Below are positions 55,112 to 64,000 of a stretch of DNA of 64,000 nt, piece after piece. The stretch's first letter is position 1. Each line of letters begins with the position of its first letter. The stretch is taken from assembly GCF_028473145.1 (NCBI RefSeq), contig NZ_CP092370.1, forward strand, positions 1,612,001-1,676,000, given 5' to 3'. The DNA comes from Flavobacterium sp. CBA20B-1 (GTDB lineage: Bacteria > Bacteroidota > Bacteroidia > Flavobacteriales > Flavobacteriaceae). The position numbers were made by a program, and so were the translations under genes. The notes under the pieces are model-generated. The model ran no database searches. It was given only the letters and a program-made list of their open reading frames with translations, and was not told the DNA's origin.

Positions 55112-57172
55112 ATGATTCAAAATCCAAAACGATATACCGTTACAGCGGCTTTGCCTTACACCAACGGACCGATACATATTGGGCATTTGGCGGGCGTTTA
55201 CGTTCCTGCCGATATTTACGCTCGTTTTTTACGCCAGCAAAATAAAGATGTTGCTTTTATTTGCGGAAGTGACGAACACGGAGTTGCAATTTCTATGAAA
55301 GCCAAGAAAGAAGGTATTTCTCCGCAAGAAGTGATCGATAAATACAACAAAATCATTAGTGATTCTTTTCAAGAATTTGGAATTTCGTTTGATAATTATT
55401 CGCGTACTTCTGCTAAAATTCATCATGATACGGCTTCTGATTTCTTTAGAAAATTGTACGATGATGGAAAGTTTATCGAAGAGGTTACCGAGCAGTTGTA
55501 CGATGCCGAAGCAGATCAGTTTTTGGCAGATCGTTTCGTAACCGGAACTTGTCCGAAATGCAACAGCGAAGGTGCATATGGAGATCAGTGCGAAAAATGT
55601 GGAACATCGTTAAACGCAACCGATTTAATCAATCCAAAATCAACCATTACGGGTTCTACTCCTATTTTAAAAGAAACCAAGCACTGGTTTTTACCTTTAG
55701 ATCAGTACGATACTTTTCTACGCGAATGGATTATTGAAGGTCATAAAAACGATTGGAAACCAAATGTTTACGGTCAAGTAAAATCGTGGTTAGACGATGG
55801 TTTGAAACCAAGAGCTGTGACCCGTGATTTAGATTGGGGAATTGATGTACCTGTTGATGGTGCTGAAGGCAAAAAACTGTACGTTTGGTTTGATGCGCCT
55901 ATTGGCTATATTTCATCGACAAAAGAATGGGCTGCCCGCGAAGGTAAAGACTGGGAGCCGTATTGGAAAGATCAAGACACAAAATTAGTTCATTTTATAG
56001 GGAAAGACAATATTGTGTTTCATTGCATTATTTTCCCAGCGATGTTAAAGGCAGAAGGTAGCTATATTTTACCTGATAACGTTCCGGCAAACGAGTTTTT
56101 GAATTTGGAAGGAAATAAATTATCTACTTCTAAAAACTGGGCTGTTTGGTTGAATGAATATTTGGTTGATTTTCCAGAAAAACAAGATGTGCTGCGCTAT
56201 ACTTTAACGGCAAATGCGCCAGAAACCAAAGACAATGATTTTACATGGAAAGATTTCCAAGCTAGAAATAACAACGAATTGGTGGCTATTTTTGGGAATT
56301 TCATCAATCGTGTAGTCGTTTTAACAAACAAATATTACAACGGAATTATTCCTGCTCCAAATGCTTTTAACGAAGTTGATGAACAAACATTGGCTGAATT
56401 AAAAGCCTATCCGGCAGTCATTGAAAGCTCGATTGAGCGTTACCGTTTCCGCGAAGCTTTGGGTGAGTTGATGAATGTGGCACGCTTAGGAAACAAATAT
56501 TTAGCCGATGAAGAGCCTTGGAAACTGATTAAAACCGATGAAGAGCGTGTGAAAACCCAAATGTATGTGGCGTTGCAAATTGCTGCTGCATTATCTACAT
56601 TGGCAGAACCGTTTTTACCATTTTCGGCAACGAAATTGAAAAATATGTTGAATGCTGCAGAACCGATTGCTTGGAACAAAATTGCAGAAACATTCAATTT
56701 AATTCCGGCAGGACACCAAATTGGTCAGGCAGAATTATTATTTGCAAAGATAGAAGACGAAGAAATTCAAAAACAAATTGATAAATTGGAAGCTACAAAA
56801 CTGGCAAATGCAGCCGAAGCAAAAACCGTTGAACCGCAAAAAGAAATCACACAGTTTGAAGATTTCGCAAAAATTGATTTACGCGTAGGAACAATCATAG
56901 AAGCCGAAAAAATGCCAAAAGCTAATAAATTATTAGTTTTAAAGGTTGACACAGGTATCGACGTACGTACGATTGTTTCAGGAATTGCCGAGCATTTTAC
57001 ACCAGAAGAAGTAATTGGTAAGCAGGTTACTGTTTTAGTGAACTTAGCACCTAGAAAGTTGCGTGGTGTAGAAAGCGAAGGAATGCTTTTATTAACCGAA
57101 ACCAAAGAAGGTAAATTGGTATTTGTAAACCCAGATGAAGCCGGAGTTTACAACGGAGCAACGATTGGATAG
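55112..57172 (+). CDS. metG: Methionyl-tRNA synthetase
   Basis: 686 residues. HIGH motif variant PIHIGHLAG (about 16-24), zinc-binding CPKC/CEKC (about 146-165), KMSKS variant [11 protein letters not shown] (about 337-347), anticodon-binding helices, and a C-terminal EMAP/Trbp111-like tRNA-binding domain (about 575-686: [31 protein letters not shown]). It charges initiator and elongator tRNA-Met. It is preceded by its own promoter. Confidence 0.97.
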   Translation: MIQNPKRYTVTAALPYTNGPIHIGHLAGVYVPADIYARFLRQQNKDVAFICGSDEHGVAISMKAKKEGISPQEVIDKYNKIISDSFQEFGISFDNYSRTSAKIHHDTASDFFRKLYDDGKFIEEVTEQLYDAEADQFLADRFVTGTCPKCNSEGAYGDQCEKCGTSLNATDLINPKSTITGSTPILKETKHWFLPLDQYDTFLREWIIEGHKNDWKPNVYGQVKSWLDDGLKPRAVTRDLDWGIDVPVDGAEGKKLYVWFDAPIGYISSTKEWAAREGKDWEPYWKDQDTKLVHFIGKDNIVFHCIIFPAMLKAEGSYILPDNVPANEFLNLEGNKLSTSKNWAVWLNEYLVDFPEKQDVLRYTLTANAPETKDNDFTWKDFQARNNNELVAIFGNFINRVVVLTNKYYNGIIPAPNAFNEVDEQTLAELKAYPAVIESSIERYRFREALGELMNVARLGNKYLADEEPWKLIKTDEERVKTQMYVALQIAAALSTLAEPFLPFSATKLKNMLNAAEPIAWNKIAETFNLIPAGHQIGQAELLFAKIEDEEIQKQIDKLEATKLANAAEAKTVEPQKEITQFEDFAKIDLRVGTIIEAEKMPKANKLLVLKVDTGIDVRTIVSGIAEHFTPEEVIGKQVTVLVNLAPRKLRGVESEGMLLLTETKEGKLVFVNPDEAGVYNGATIG

Positions 57173-57192
57173 TATACTATCATCAAAAAAAC

Positions 57193-57230
57193 AAAAGCCG
57201 TCTCTCAATAAAAATTAGAGGCGGTTTTTT
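57193..57230 (+). terminator. metG terminator
   Basis: GCCGTCTCT pairs (with one G-T wobble) with AGAGGCGGT, followed by TTTTT. Confidence 0.7.
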
Positions 57231-57365
57231 AATGCTCATTTTAAATACTTCCCTCGTTTTATAATAACAAACAATGCTTTGCAGCATGGACTGCACTTTA
57301 AAAAGCACTCGACTACCTTTGCTGCTTTTGTAGTGATTATAAAGTTTAAACTACTTCTTAAAAAC

Positions 57366-57394
57366 AAAAAAGCCAACTTATGCAGTTGGCTTTC
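57366..57394 (-). terminator. Terminator of the atpD-atpC operon
   Basis: AAAGCCAAC pairs with GTTGGCTTT; on the minus strand it is followed by six T. It lies just after the atpC stop. Confidence 0.88.
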
Positions 57395-57397
57395 TAT

Positions 57398-57679
57398 TTA
57401 ATTTGCTAAGATATTTATCTTATTGTCTTTTAATTCTAATGTTCCCGATTTAATTGGCAAGTAAAAAGTATTATTGTCAATTTTTTCAAATCGGTTTTCA
57501 AATTGTGGTTCAAATTGTAAATTGTTACCAGCAATTTTAATTCTTCCTTCGATTAATAAAGAAACAATTGGTGCGTGGTTATTTAGCATTTGAAACTCAC
57601 CATTTATTCCCGGAACCGACACTGCGGTAACTTGACCTTTGAATAGTGTAGCTTCTGGAGAAACAATTTCTAAAATCAT
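57398..57679 (-). CDS. atpC: ATP synthase F1 epsilon subunit
   Basis: 93 residues. The beta-sandwich N-terminal domain is present (MILEIVSPEATLFKGQVTAVSVPGINGEFQMLNNHAPIVSLL); the C-terminal helical hairpin of longer epsilons is missing, as is common in Bacteroidota. It links the F1 rotor to the c-ring. It lies 73 bp after atpD. Confidence 0.93.
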   Translation of the reverse strand: MILEIVSPEATLFKGQVTAVSVPGINGEFQMLNNHAPIVSLLIEGRIKIAGNNLQFEPQFENRFEKIDNNTFYLPIKSGTLELKDNKINILAN

Positions 57680-57752
57680 ATTTTTTAGTTTTTAGCTTTT
57701 AGTTTTTGGCTCTTAGTGGCTGTGCACTGCAAACTTTCTACTAAAAAAATTA

Positions 57753-59267
<1,515 letters not shown>

Positions 59268-59325
59268 TTATGTATTTATTTAACAGCTAATTATCAATTG
59301 TGAAAAAACAACTTTTTTCGATGTG

Positions 59326-59333
59326 CAAAGATA
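59326..59333 (-). promoter_or_regulatory. atpD promoter -7 element
   Basis: TATCTTTG on the minus strand matches TAnnTTTG, 61 bp upstream of the atpD ATG. Confidence 0.6.
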
Positions 59334-59523
59334 GTTTTTTTTTGGAATAATTAAAATGTATTTCGGGTTTTTTACTTTTGCTTTTTAACAGCTTGCAAAT
59401 TGGCTTTTTAATTGCCACTAAAATAGCTTCTTAACCTTAAAGCCAGCAAATGTATGCCACTCGTTTCAAAACAGTATTTCTTTTAAAATATTTGCTGAAA
59501 ACTATATGAATATATATTTCTTT

Positions 59524-60261
59524 TTAATAATTAATCGTGTAAACCTCGTTGGTTGTAGAGCCGTTTTCATTATAATTTACCGACATCCGAGTTGGGTAGC
59601 CATCGATAATATGTGCTATCGGATATGAATAAGTTTCAGAGGAATTGTATGTTGTTCCATTGAAAACAGCAACTTCTGTAACTGTGATGGGATTGTTTTC
59701 ACCAAAAAAATGCAAATCGAAATCGCTTAATAACAACACCCACTTTGGCGAAGTGATTCCGCTTAAAACACCTTTATCACTATTATAGCTTGCTGTGGTT
59801 GTGGTGTTTTCATCTACAATTTTCACGATATTGCCTTTATTGTCGTAGGTAAACGTAGTTAAATCACCATAGAAATTAAAATTTAAAACTTGCCCTTTAT
59901 CGTTAAAATTCACTAATACATATTCATTGTCTTCATCGGTTACTTTTGCTTGGGTAGCACTTGGATAAGTAATTGTATAGGAATTGGTTTCCGTGCTTGT
60001 TGGGTCATTATAAATCGTTACAAACTTAGTTACCTTTCCACTGCTGTCATAGGTAAAAATGGTTTCGGTATATGCTGTTTCAGAATCTTTATCAATAACT
60101 TTTACCAATTGTCCGGTGGTACTGTATGAGAACGATAAATTGGTATCTACACTGGTTATTGATTTGGGTAATTTTTTTACTTCGGCAATATTGTCATCGT
60201 TTTTACACGAAACAAAAATTGCAGCTGTCATTAAAACAGCGGGTACTAAACTCTTTTTCAT
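59524..60261 (-). CDS. Lipoprotein with YD-like repeats
   Basis: 245 residues. Lipoprotein signal peptide FVSC (Cys19), then about six beta-hairpin repeats with the consensus F-x-Y-D-x-x-G-x-(I/V) (TIFTYDSSGKVTKF, FTYDNKGNIVKI), as in YD-repeat lipoproteins of Bacteroidota. Probably an outer-membrane surface protein. It follows the gene at 60270 by 8 bp, so they form an operon. Confidence 0.82.
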   Translation of the reverse strand: MKKSLVPAVLMTAAIFVSCKNDDNIAEVKKLPKSITSVDTNLSFSYSTTGQLVKVIDKDSETAYTETIFTYDSSGKVTKFVTIYNDPTSTETNSYTITYPSATQAKVTDEDNEYVLVNFNDKGQVLNFNFYGDLTTFTYDNKGNIVKIVDENTTTTASYNSDKGVLSGITSPKWVLLLSDFDLHFFGENNPITVTEVAVFNGTTYNSSETYSYPIAHIIDGYPTRMSVNYNENGSTTNEVYTINY

Positions 60262-60269
60262 AAATAATT

Positions 60270-60722
60270 TTATTCTGTTGCTGGATATACTAAGCGAATG
60301 GGTTTGTAATAAGTAGTAACGCGTTGGTTGATATCCGCTGCTTTTACTTCGATAATATAATCGCCCTCGGCATAGGTTTCGGCAGCTGATTTCGCAGGTA
60401 AAATCACAGTTTGCATTTGATCTATCTGTGTATAATAACCTTGCAAGTCGAAATGTTTTTGCGGTACGGTAAACTCTTGTGGTAGAAAATCTTTTGAGTA
60501 TATTTCATACGCATATTCATACACACCTGTTTGATCTGTAAACAAGAAACGCATTGTTAAATCTTCTCCAAATTTGAATTCCTTATTATCCGGAATATTT
60601 GTAATTTCGATCGTTGGTCCAACTGTATCAGGATCTTCCCTGTCGCAACCTACAAGCGTAAAAATAGTTGCTAATAAAACGACTAGACTTATTTTTTTCA
60701 AAAATTTCATAATATATTTCAT
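60270..60722 (-). CDS. DUF4625-like lipoprotein
   Basis: 150 residues (146 from the ATG at 60710). Lipoprotein signal peptide LVGC (Cys26 from the first ATG), then an Ig-like beta-domain (PTIEITNIPDNKEFKFGEDLTMRFLFTDQTGVYEYAYEIY) with a conserved His in PQKHFDLQGYY. This resembles DUF4625. Co-transcribed with the YD-repeat lipoprotein. Confidence 0.75.
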   Translation of the reverse strand: MKYIMKFLKKISLVVLLATIFTLVGCDREDPDTVGPTIEITNIPDNKEFKFGEDLTMRFLFTDQTGVYEYAYEIYSKDFLPQEFTVPQKHFDLQGYYTQIDQMQTVILPAKSAAETYAEGDYIIEVKAADINQRVTTYYKPIRLVYPATE

Positions 60723-60730
60723 TTAATCTT

Positions 60731-60738
60731 CAAAGATA
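60731..60738 (-). promoter_or_regulatory. Promoter -7 element of the lipoprotein operon
   Basis: TATCTTTG on the minus strand, 8 bp from the first ATG (60722) and 20 bp from the second (60710); the short distance favours the second ATG. Confidence 0.5.
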
Positions 60739-61007
60739 AACGATTAATTTTATTTTTTTATTATCTGTTAAAAAAGTAATTCTTTGGATTTCGTTAATTT
60801 TTCTATAAAAAGGCGCACTGCACTTTTATATGTGATTGTTTGAATTAAGTCACACCGGTCAACAACCAAAAAAGACATCATACGTAAAAACGAATAGTAT
60901 TATTTGATTGAAATGTACTATAAAAAAAACTTCTTTCTTAAAAATTTGATGTTAAAAGGAACGTTTCTAAATAGAATGCCGCAAGTGATAATTACCCACA
61001 TTATCCA

Positions 61008-61015
61008 TAGTTTTG
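61008..61015 (+). promoter_or_regulatory. CDGSH gene promoter -7 element
   Basis: TAGTTTTG matches TAnnTTTG, 27 bp before the ATG at 61043. Confidence 0.55.
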
Positions 61016-61042
61016 TAATGAAACGAATAAACAGTTCAAATT

Positions 61043-61267
61043 ATGGCACAAACAAAACTTACCATTAACGACAACGGATCGGTTAAAATTGAAGGAGATT
61101 TTGAAATAGTAGATAAAAACGGAAACGCTTACGGATTGCAAGGAAGAACGATAGTTTCAATTTGCCGCTGTGGATTATCTAAAAACAAACCTTTTTGCGA
61201 CGGGGCACACAAAGGGCATTTTGAGCACAATGCCATTGCTTTTGATTTGCCGCCTAAAAAGGTGTAG
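61043..61267 (+). CDS. CDGSH iron-sulfur domain protein
   Basis: 74 residues. The signature ICRCGLSKNKPFCDGAHKGHF holds the 2Fe-2S ligands Cys41, Cys43, Cys52 and His56, the 3Cys-1His pattern of mitoNEET-like proteins. It probably carries electrons or iron-sulfur clusters in the cytoplasm. It has its own promoter. The last bases abut a repeat element that ends a neighbouring immunity gene. Confidence 0.93.
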   Translation: MAQTKLTINDNGSVKIEGDFEIVDKNGNAYGLQGRTIVSICRCGLSKNKPFCDGAHKGHFEHNAIAFDLPPKKV

Positions 61268-61325
61268 CAGCAGTAAGTGTTTCATAATAACACAGCCTCC
61301 ATACGTGTGTAAAGAGGCTGTTTGT
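61264..61325. repeat. RHS-associated hairpin element, copy A
   Basis: ACAGCCTCCATAC...GTAAAGAGGCTGTTTGTTTAT, a hairpin with T-runs on both strands, preceded by GCAGCAGTAAGTGTTT. It is closely related to copy B at 63722. On the minus strand it lies directly after the putative immunity lipoprotein gene, so it works as a terminator there. Confidence 0.8.
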
Positions 61326-61859
61326 TTATTTGTCAATTACAACTACTTTTTTGCGGATTTGTTGTTTAAGGCTTTCAAAACGAACAGAATTTAAAATACC
61401 TTTTTCATTGTAACCTTGATAGCGCATTTTATCTAATATCATTCCACGAAAAACAAATTCTCCTTTCTCTTTAAATACAATATTATCTATATCAAAACTC
61501 TTATTTAGCACAAAAGTTGAGTCTATTAAAATCATATTTTCATTTGATTTAACTGTTGACTTAACAGGTTCATAATGATAAAATGTTATTAACCTATCTT
61601 TTGTTGGGTCTTCTAATGCTTTTCCTCCTGCTTGCAGAGGATCAATAATCGAATCAAAATCACTCTTAAACTCAATAGTAGCTTTATACGGTCTATTTAC
61701 AGTAATCGTATCAGGTAAATTAAATGTATATTTTAGCTGATTGTATGATTCTTCTTTATTTTCTGTTTCTGCATTTGTTTCATTGTTGTTAGCTTTTTCT
61801 TCATTTTTGCAAGAAAAAATGCCTATACATAGACATAATGCTATAAATGACTTTTTCAT
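61326..61859 (-). CDS. Putative immunity lipoprotein
   Basis: 177 residues from ATG 61859; the longer frame overlaps the RHS gene. Lipoprotein signal peptide IFSC (Cys16), an Asn/Glu-rich linker, then beta-rich sequence (LKYTFNLPDTITVNRPYKATIEFKSDFDSII). It starts 14 bp before the RHS toxin gene's stop in transcriptional order, the position of immunity genes, so it is probably the cognate antitoxin. That role is inferred from position only. Confidence 0.65.
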   Translation of the reverse strand: MKKSFIALCLCIGIFSCKNEEKANNNETNAETENKEESYNQLKYTFNLPDTITVNRPYKATIEFKSDFDSIIDPLQAGGKALEDPTKDRLITFYHYEPVKSTVKSNENMILIDSTFVLNKSFDIDNIVFKEKGEFVFRGMILDKMRYQGYNEKGILNSVRFESLKQQIRKKVVVIDK

Positions 61860-61872
61860 TTTATCTATTTTT

Positions 61873-62832
61873 TTATTTGTAATATTTAGTGATGTCATTA
61901 GTTTTTATTACTTCAACCGCTTTAATTGAATCGTAGATTTTCTGTTGATTCCAATCTGTATTATTAAAGTCGGTTGGTGTCATATGTACGCTTCTTGTTG
62001 TAGGCACTAAAATAAATCTGTTCTCCCATGTACTAGGTATAAAACCATACGTTTCATAACTAAAAAATTCTTTTGCTTCAGTATCTTTATCATTTGTCTC
62101 CGTTTTATTCAATCTTTCCCACAAAGTAGAACTTCTGGTATCTAAACCGCCTAACAGATCTTTTAGCCTTTCTAACCAGCTGCTCCCCATTGCTGGGCTT
62201 ATAACTTGGTCATAATTCATTGACACATCAACTGCACTGCGTTTTCTTGAATTTGGTTTAAAGCCTGGCATATCTCTCATAACTCCATAAACATTAAACA
62301 TTCCACCAGTCTCCCAAAACTTCCAAAAACCGGCTTCACTTTTTTTAGATGATGAACTTTTGGATCCAACATCACCGCCACCATTACCACCACCAGCTGA
62401 TTCGGTAGAATCCATAATCCATTCTCCATCCATTTCATAAATCTTTAAAATTTTATCTCCCAATTGTGAAATCCTACTTCCGTTACTTTCAATATACCAA
62501 TAATCATTATCCCAGTCATAATCAATGATAGAACCAAATAATCCTCGGCTTAACTGATAACTACGTGCTGAATACCAAGTTTCAAATAACCCCGAAGGGT
62601 CACTAAATAACACAGGGTTATTAAAACCATAGCGATATGGTGTAAAGTCAGGTGCTAGTTCAGCCAATGGATCAATCACATTAAAACGTCCTAACGCACT
62701 GTCGTAGTGTCTGTAATCTGTCTCTGTAACATTAAGTACAAAACTGTCTTCGTATTCTTTGTTTAAGAACTTATATTTATAACCATCGCCCGGCAAGTTG
62801 TTATATCCCTGATGTTTTAAACCAAATGGGTA
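61873..62832 (-). pseudogene. RHS core fragment with C-terminal toxin tail, 5' end missing
   Basis: The open frame begins after a TAA at 62833-62835 with YPFGLKHQGYNNLPGDG, the late RHS core, and continues with the core end (SALGRFNVIDPLAELAPDFTPYRYGFNNPVLFSDPSGLFE). About 230 variable residues follow, with a Gly/Ser-rich linker (near 140-160), as expected for a toxin tail; its activity is not recognisable. No ATG lies near the start. The N-terminal shell that would deliver the tail is absent, so this looks like a displaced tip cassette. An immunity-like gene follows. Confidence 0.8.
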
Positions 62833-62837
62833 TTATT

Positions 62838-62890
62838 TGTTTGCTTCAAAACAACCTCCATACTTTTGTAATGAAGCTGTTAACTATATG
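62838..62890. repeat. RHS-associated hairpin element, copy C (diverged)
   Basis: CAACCTCCATAC...GTAATGAAGCTGTTAAC is a weaker relative of copies A and B. On the minus strand it directly follows the membrane protein gene at 62899 and precedes the RHS core fragment. Confidence 0.6.
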
Positions 62891-62898
62891 AGCAAATT

Positions 62899-63165
62899 TT
62901 ATTTTTTGTAAAAATAAAATTTAAGGATAATTATTATAGCTGAAATCGGTATTAAATAGAAAATTATTGTGTAAAAAGCCCATGGGGCAATAATATAACC
63001 TTCCATTTCCAAAAAATATATGAAGAAGGCATAGCCAAAAAAGTGAGGAATCATCTGAAAAATAAGATTGACTACACTACTTGCTTTTTTTAAGTTTGTA
63101 TTTGTTAACCAAAACCCTAATAATAGTAAAATTATGGGAATTAATAAAGTATAAATATAAAACAT
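62899..63165 (-). CDS. Small membrane protein, putative immunity
   Basis: 88 residues with three hydrophobic helices (about 3-19, 31-52, 60-83), and little else (KK at both ends). It lies directly after the RHS toxin fragment at 63186 and before hairpin element C, where an immunity gene would sit. Membrane immunity proteins usually guard against pore-forming or periplasmic toxins. The function is inferred from position. Confidence 0.6.
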   Translation of the reverse strand: MFYIYTLLIPIILLLLGFWLTNTNLKKASSVVNLIFQMIPHFFGYAFFIYFLEMEGYIIAPWAFYTIIFYLIPISAIIIILKFYFYKK

Positions 63166-63185
63166 ATTTTTTTTTTAATCTACAA

Positions 63186-63720
63186 TTATTTTAAATCATC
63201 TCCATTGAGATATTTTAAAATATTCGATGTTACTTCGTTCCATGATTTAGCTTGTTGTTCTCTTGAATAGGTTTCGGGAGCTAACCCCATATCTACTTCA
63301 GAGCAACTATTAATAGTAAATCTAATATCTCCATCATTATTATAAAGCCTAAAGGTAATTACACCTTTCTCCATATGTCCTTCCATTGTGACAAAAGTTG
63401 CAGACATATAATTATTCGACTCCTCCATACCTGCAACCTTCACATATCCATTATTAAATGGCCCCCGCTGCCGCACGAATCCTTTCGTGTGGTCATTCTT
63501 TAAAAACCAAACATTCTGAAAACAACAATATCATCAAGCAGACCTTTTTCATCAAAATAATCTACCGCACTACTGTATCGGGAAAGCTTACTCAAAGCTT
63601 TGCCTCGTGAATCAAGATGATCTTTGTATTGATAAACGTAAAGATACGAATTTGTTCCGTTTGGTTTTACATAACCTTCAGCATGCGAGATAGCCTTATA
63701 AAACCCGAAACTATTAAATA
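63186..63720 (-). pseudogene. RHS core fragment fused to toxin tail, frameshifted
   Basis: From about 63720 the frame reads SHAEGYVKPNGTNSYLYVYQYKDHL, a typical RHS core block, then leaves the core at once (DSRGKALSKLSRYSSAVDYFDEKG) and stops after FRMFGF. A second frame (63186-63506) reads KNDHTKGFVRQRGPFNNGYVK and ends NILKYLNGDDLK. Adding one T to the five-T run (plus-strand A run 63502-63506) joins both. The 5' end has no ATG. It is probably a displaced toxin cassette, not a working gene. Confidence 0.7.
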
Positions 63721-63721
63721 T

Positions 63722-63790
63722 GCAACAGCAGTAAAGTGTTTTAATAGTAAAACAGCCTCAATACGTTTGTAAAGAGGCTGTTTGTTTATA
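63722..63790. repeat. RHS-associated hairpin element, copy B
   Basis: GCAACAGCAGTAAAGTGTTTT, then AACAGCCTCAATAC...GTAAAGAGGCTGTTTGTTTAT. Over 60 bp it is closely related to copy A at 61264. It follows the membrane protein gene at 63799 on the minus strand. Confidence 0.8.
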
Positions 63791-63798
63791 GATTACAA

Positions 63799-63999
63799 TT
63801 AGTCTAAAATCCAATCTCCTAATCCAAGTGATTCAATTCTAAAAAGATATAAAATCAAAAATAAAACAGATATATAAATTAATAAATACTTTACTTTATA
63901 AGATATCTTTTTATCAATTAAAAAGAAAAAAATAGGCAACAAAATTAACGAAATAACTAACAAAAACCAGCTTAATATATATATAAAATAGATAAATTC
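63799..63999 (-). CDS. Membrane protein, C-terminal part (putative immunity, truncated by window)
   Basis: 66 residues plus stop are visible; the frame is open at the right edge. Two hydrophobic helices (LLVISLILLPIFFFLI and YLLIYISVLFLILYLF) and a short tail ending GDWILD. It is followed by hairpin element B, like the other two putative immunity genes. Only part of the gene is in the window. Confidence 0.6.
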   Translation of the reverse strand, partial: EFIYFIYILSWFLLVISLILLPIFFFLIDKKISYKVKYLLIYISVLFLILYLFRIESLGLGDWILD

Positions 64000-64000
64000 A

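Larger units (their letters stand above)
60723..61042. other. Intergenic region, divergent promoters
   Basis: 320 bp without a gene. On the minus strand TATCTTTG (60731-60738) is a -7 match for the DUF4625 operon; TAGTTTTG (61008-61015) is one for the CDGSH gene. Nothing else is recognisable. Confidence 0.6.

Overview
The window is chromosomal DNA from a member of the Bacteroidota, most likely family Flavobacteriaceae. The evidence is AT-rich sequence, promoters of the Bacteroidota type (-7 element TAnnTTTG, no Shine-Dalgarno motifs), type IX secretion C-terminal sorting domains, a TonB-dependent receptor with a carboxypeptidase-like N-terminal domain, GSCFA and DUF4230 proteins, an atpD-atpC pair separated from the other ATP synthase genes, and many small lipoproteins with SCSSDD-type signal peptides. 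I cannot name the genus.

Layout. 1-7.1 kb: start of an OmpR/PhoB-type response regulator, then a TonB-dependent receptor, a beta-helix lipoprotein, two type IX secreted proteins and a LuxE-like acyl-activating enzyme. 7.1-18.9 kb: mostly minus-strand housekeeping and envelope genes (lipoprotein, DUF4230, GSCFA, monooxygenase, PAP2 phosphatase, TatA/B, two carboxypeptidase-like secreted paralogues, TonB, Pth), with peptidase E, cardiolipin synthase and tRNA-Ser. 19.0-25.2 kb: a complete RND efflux operon (MarR regulator, MFP, HAE1 pump, outer-membrane factor) with a palindromic operator. 25.4-36.7 kb: three identical tRNA-Gly genes, aspS, brnQ, an MFS transporter and assorted DUF proteins.

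36.9-49.2 kb is the most distinctive region. It looks like a membrane-stress locus: a YbjN-like protein, PspA, a YqiJ/NfeD-like OB-fold membrane protein, a YqiK-like flotillin and a 1609-residue AAA+ ATPase, all on the minus strand, with a divergent XRE regulator and a PH-like membrane protein. A DUF4177 gene inside it is dead (two nonsense codons). Between the flotillin and the ATPase lies an IS200/REP-type transposase gene shortened by one nonsense codon, six full and one partial tandem copies of a 138-139 bp unit, and eleven copies of a 20 bp minisatellite that ends about 10 bp from the ATPase start codon. The 138-139 bp unit carries the last codons of the transposase gene, so it appears to be an internally deleted form of the element.

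49.2-61.3 kb: lipoproteins, a large outer-membrane barrel protein, metG, atpC/atpD and a CDGSH iron-sulfur protein. 61.3-64.0 kb: a decaying RHS polymorphic-toxin region. RHS core fragments, toxin tails and putative immunity genes repeat in the same order, each putative immunity gene followed by a copy of one roughly 60 bp hairpin element.

Three genes (13774-14303, 54432-55045, 63186-63720) each become continuous if one base is added to a homopolymer. That pattern could be real decay or assembly error, and should be resolved before they are treated as pseudogenes.
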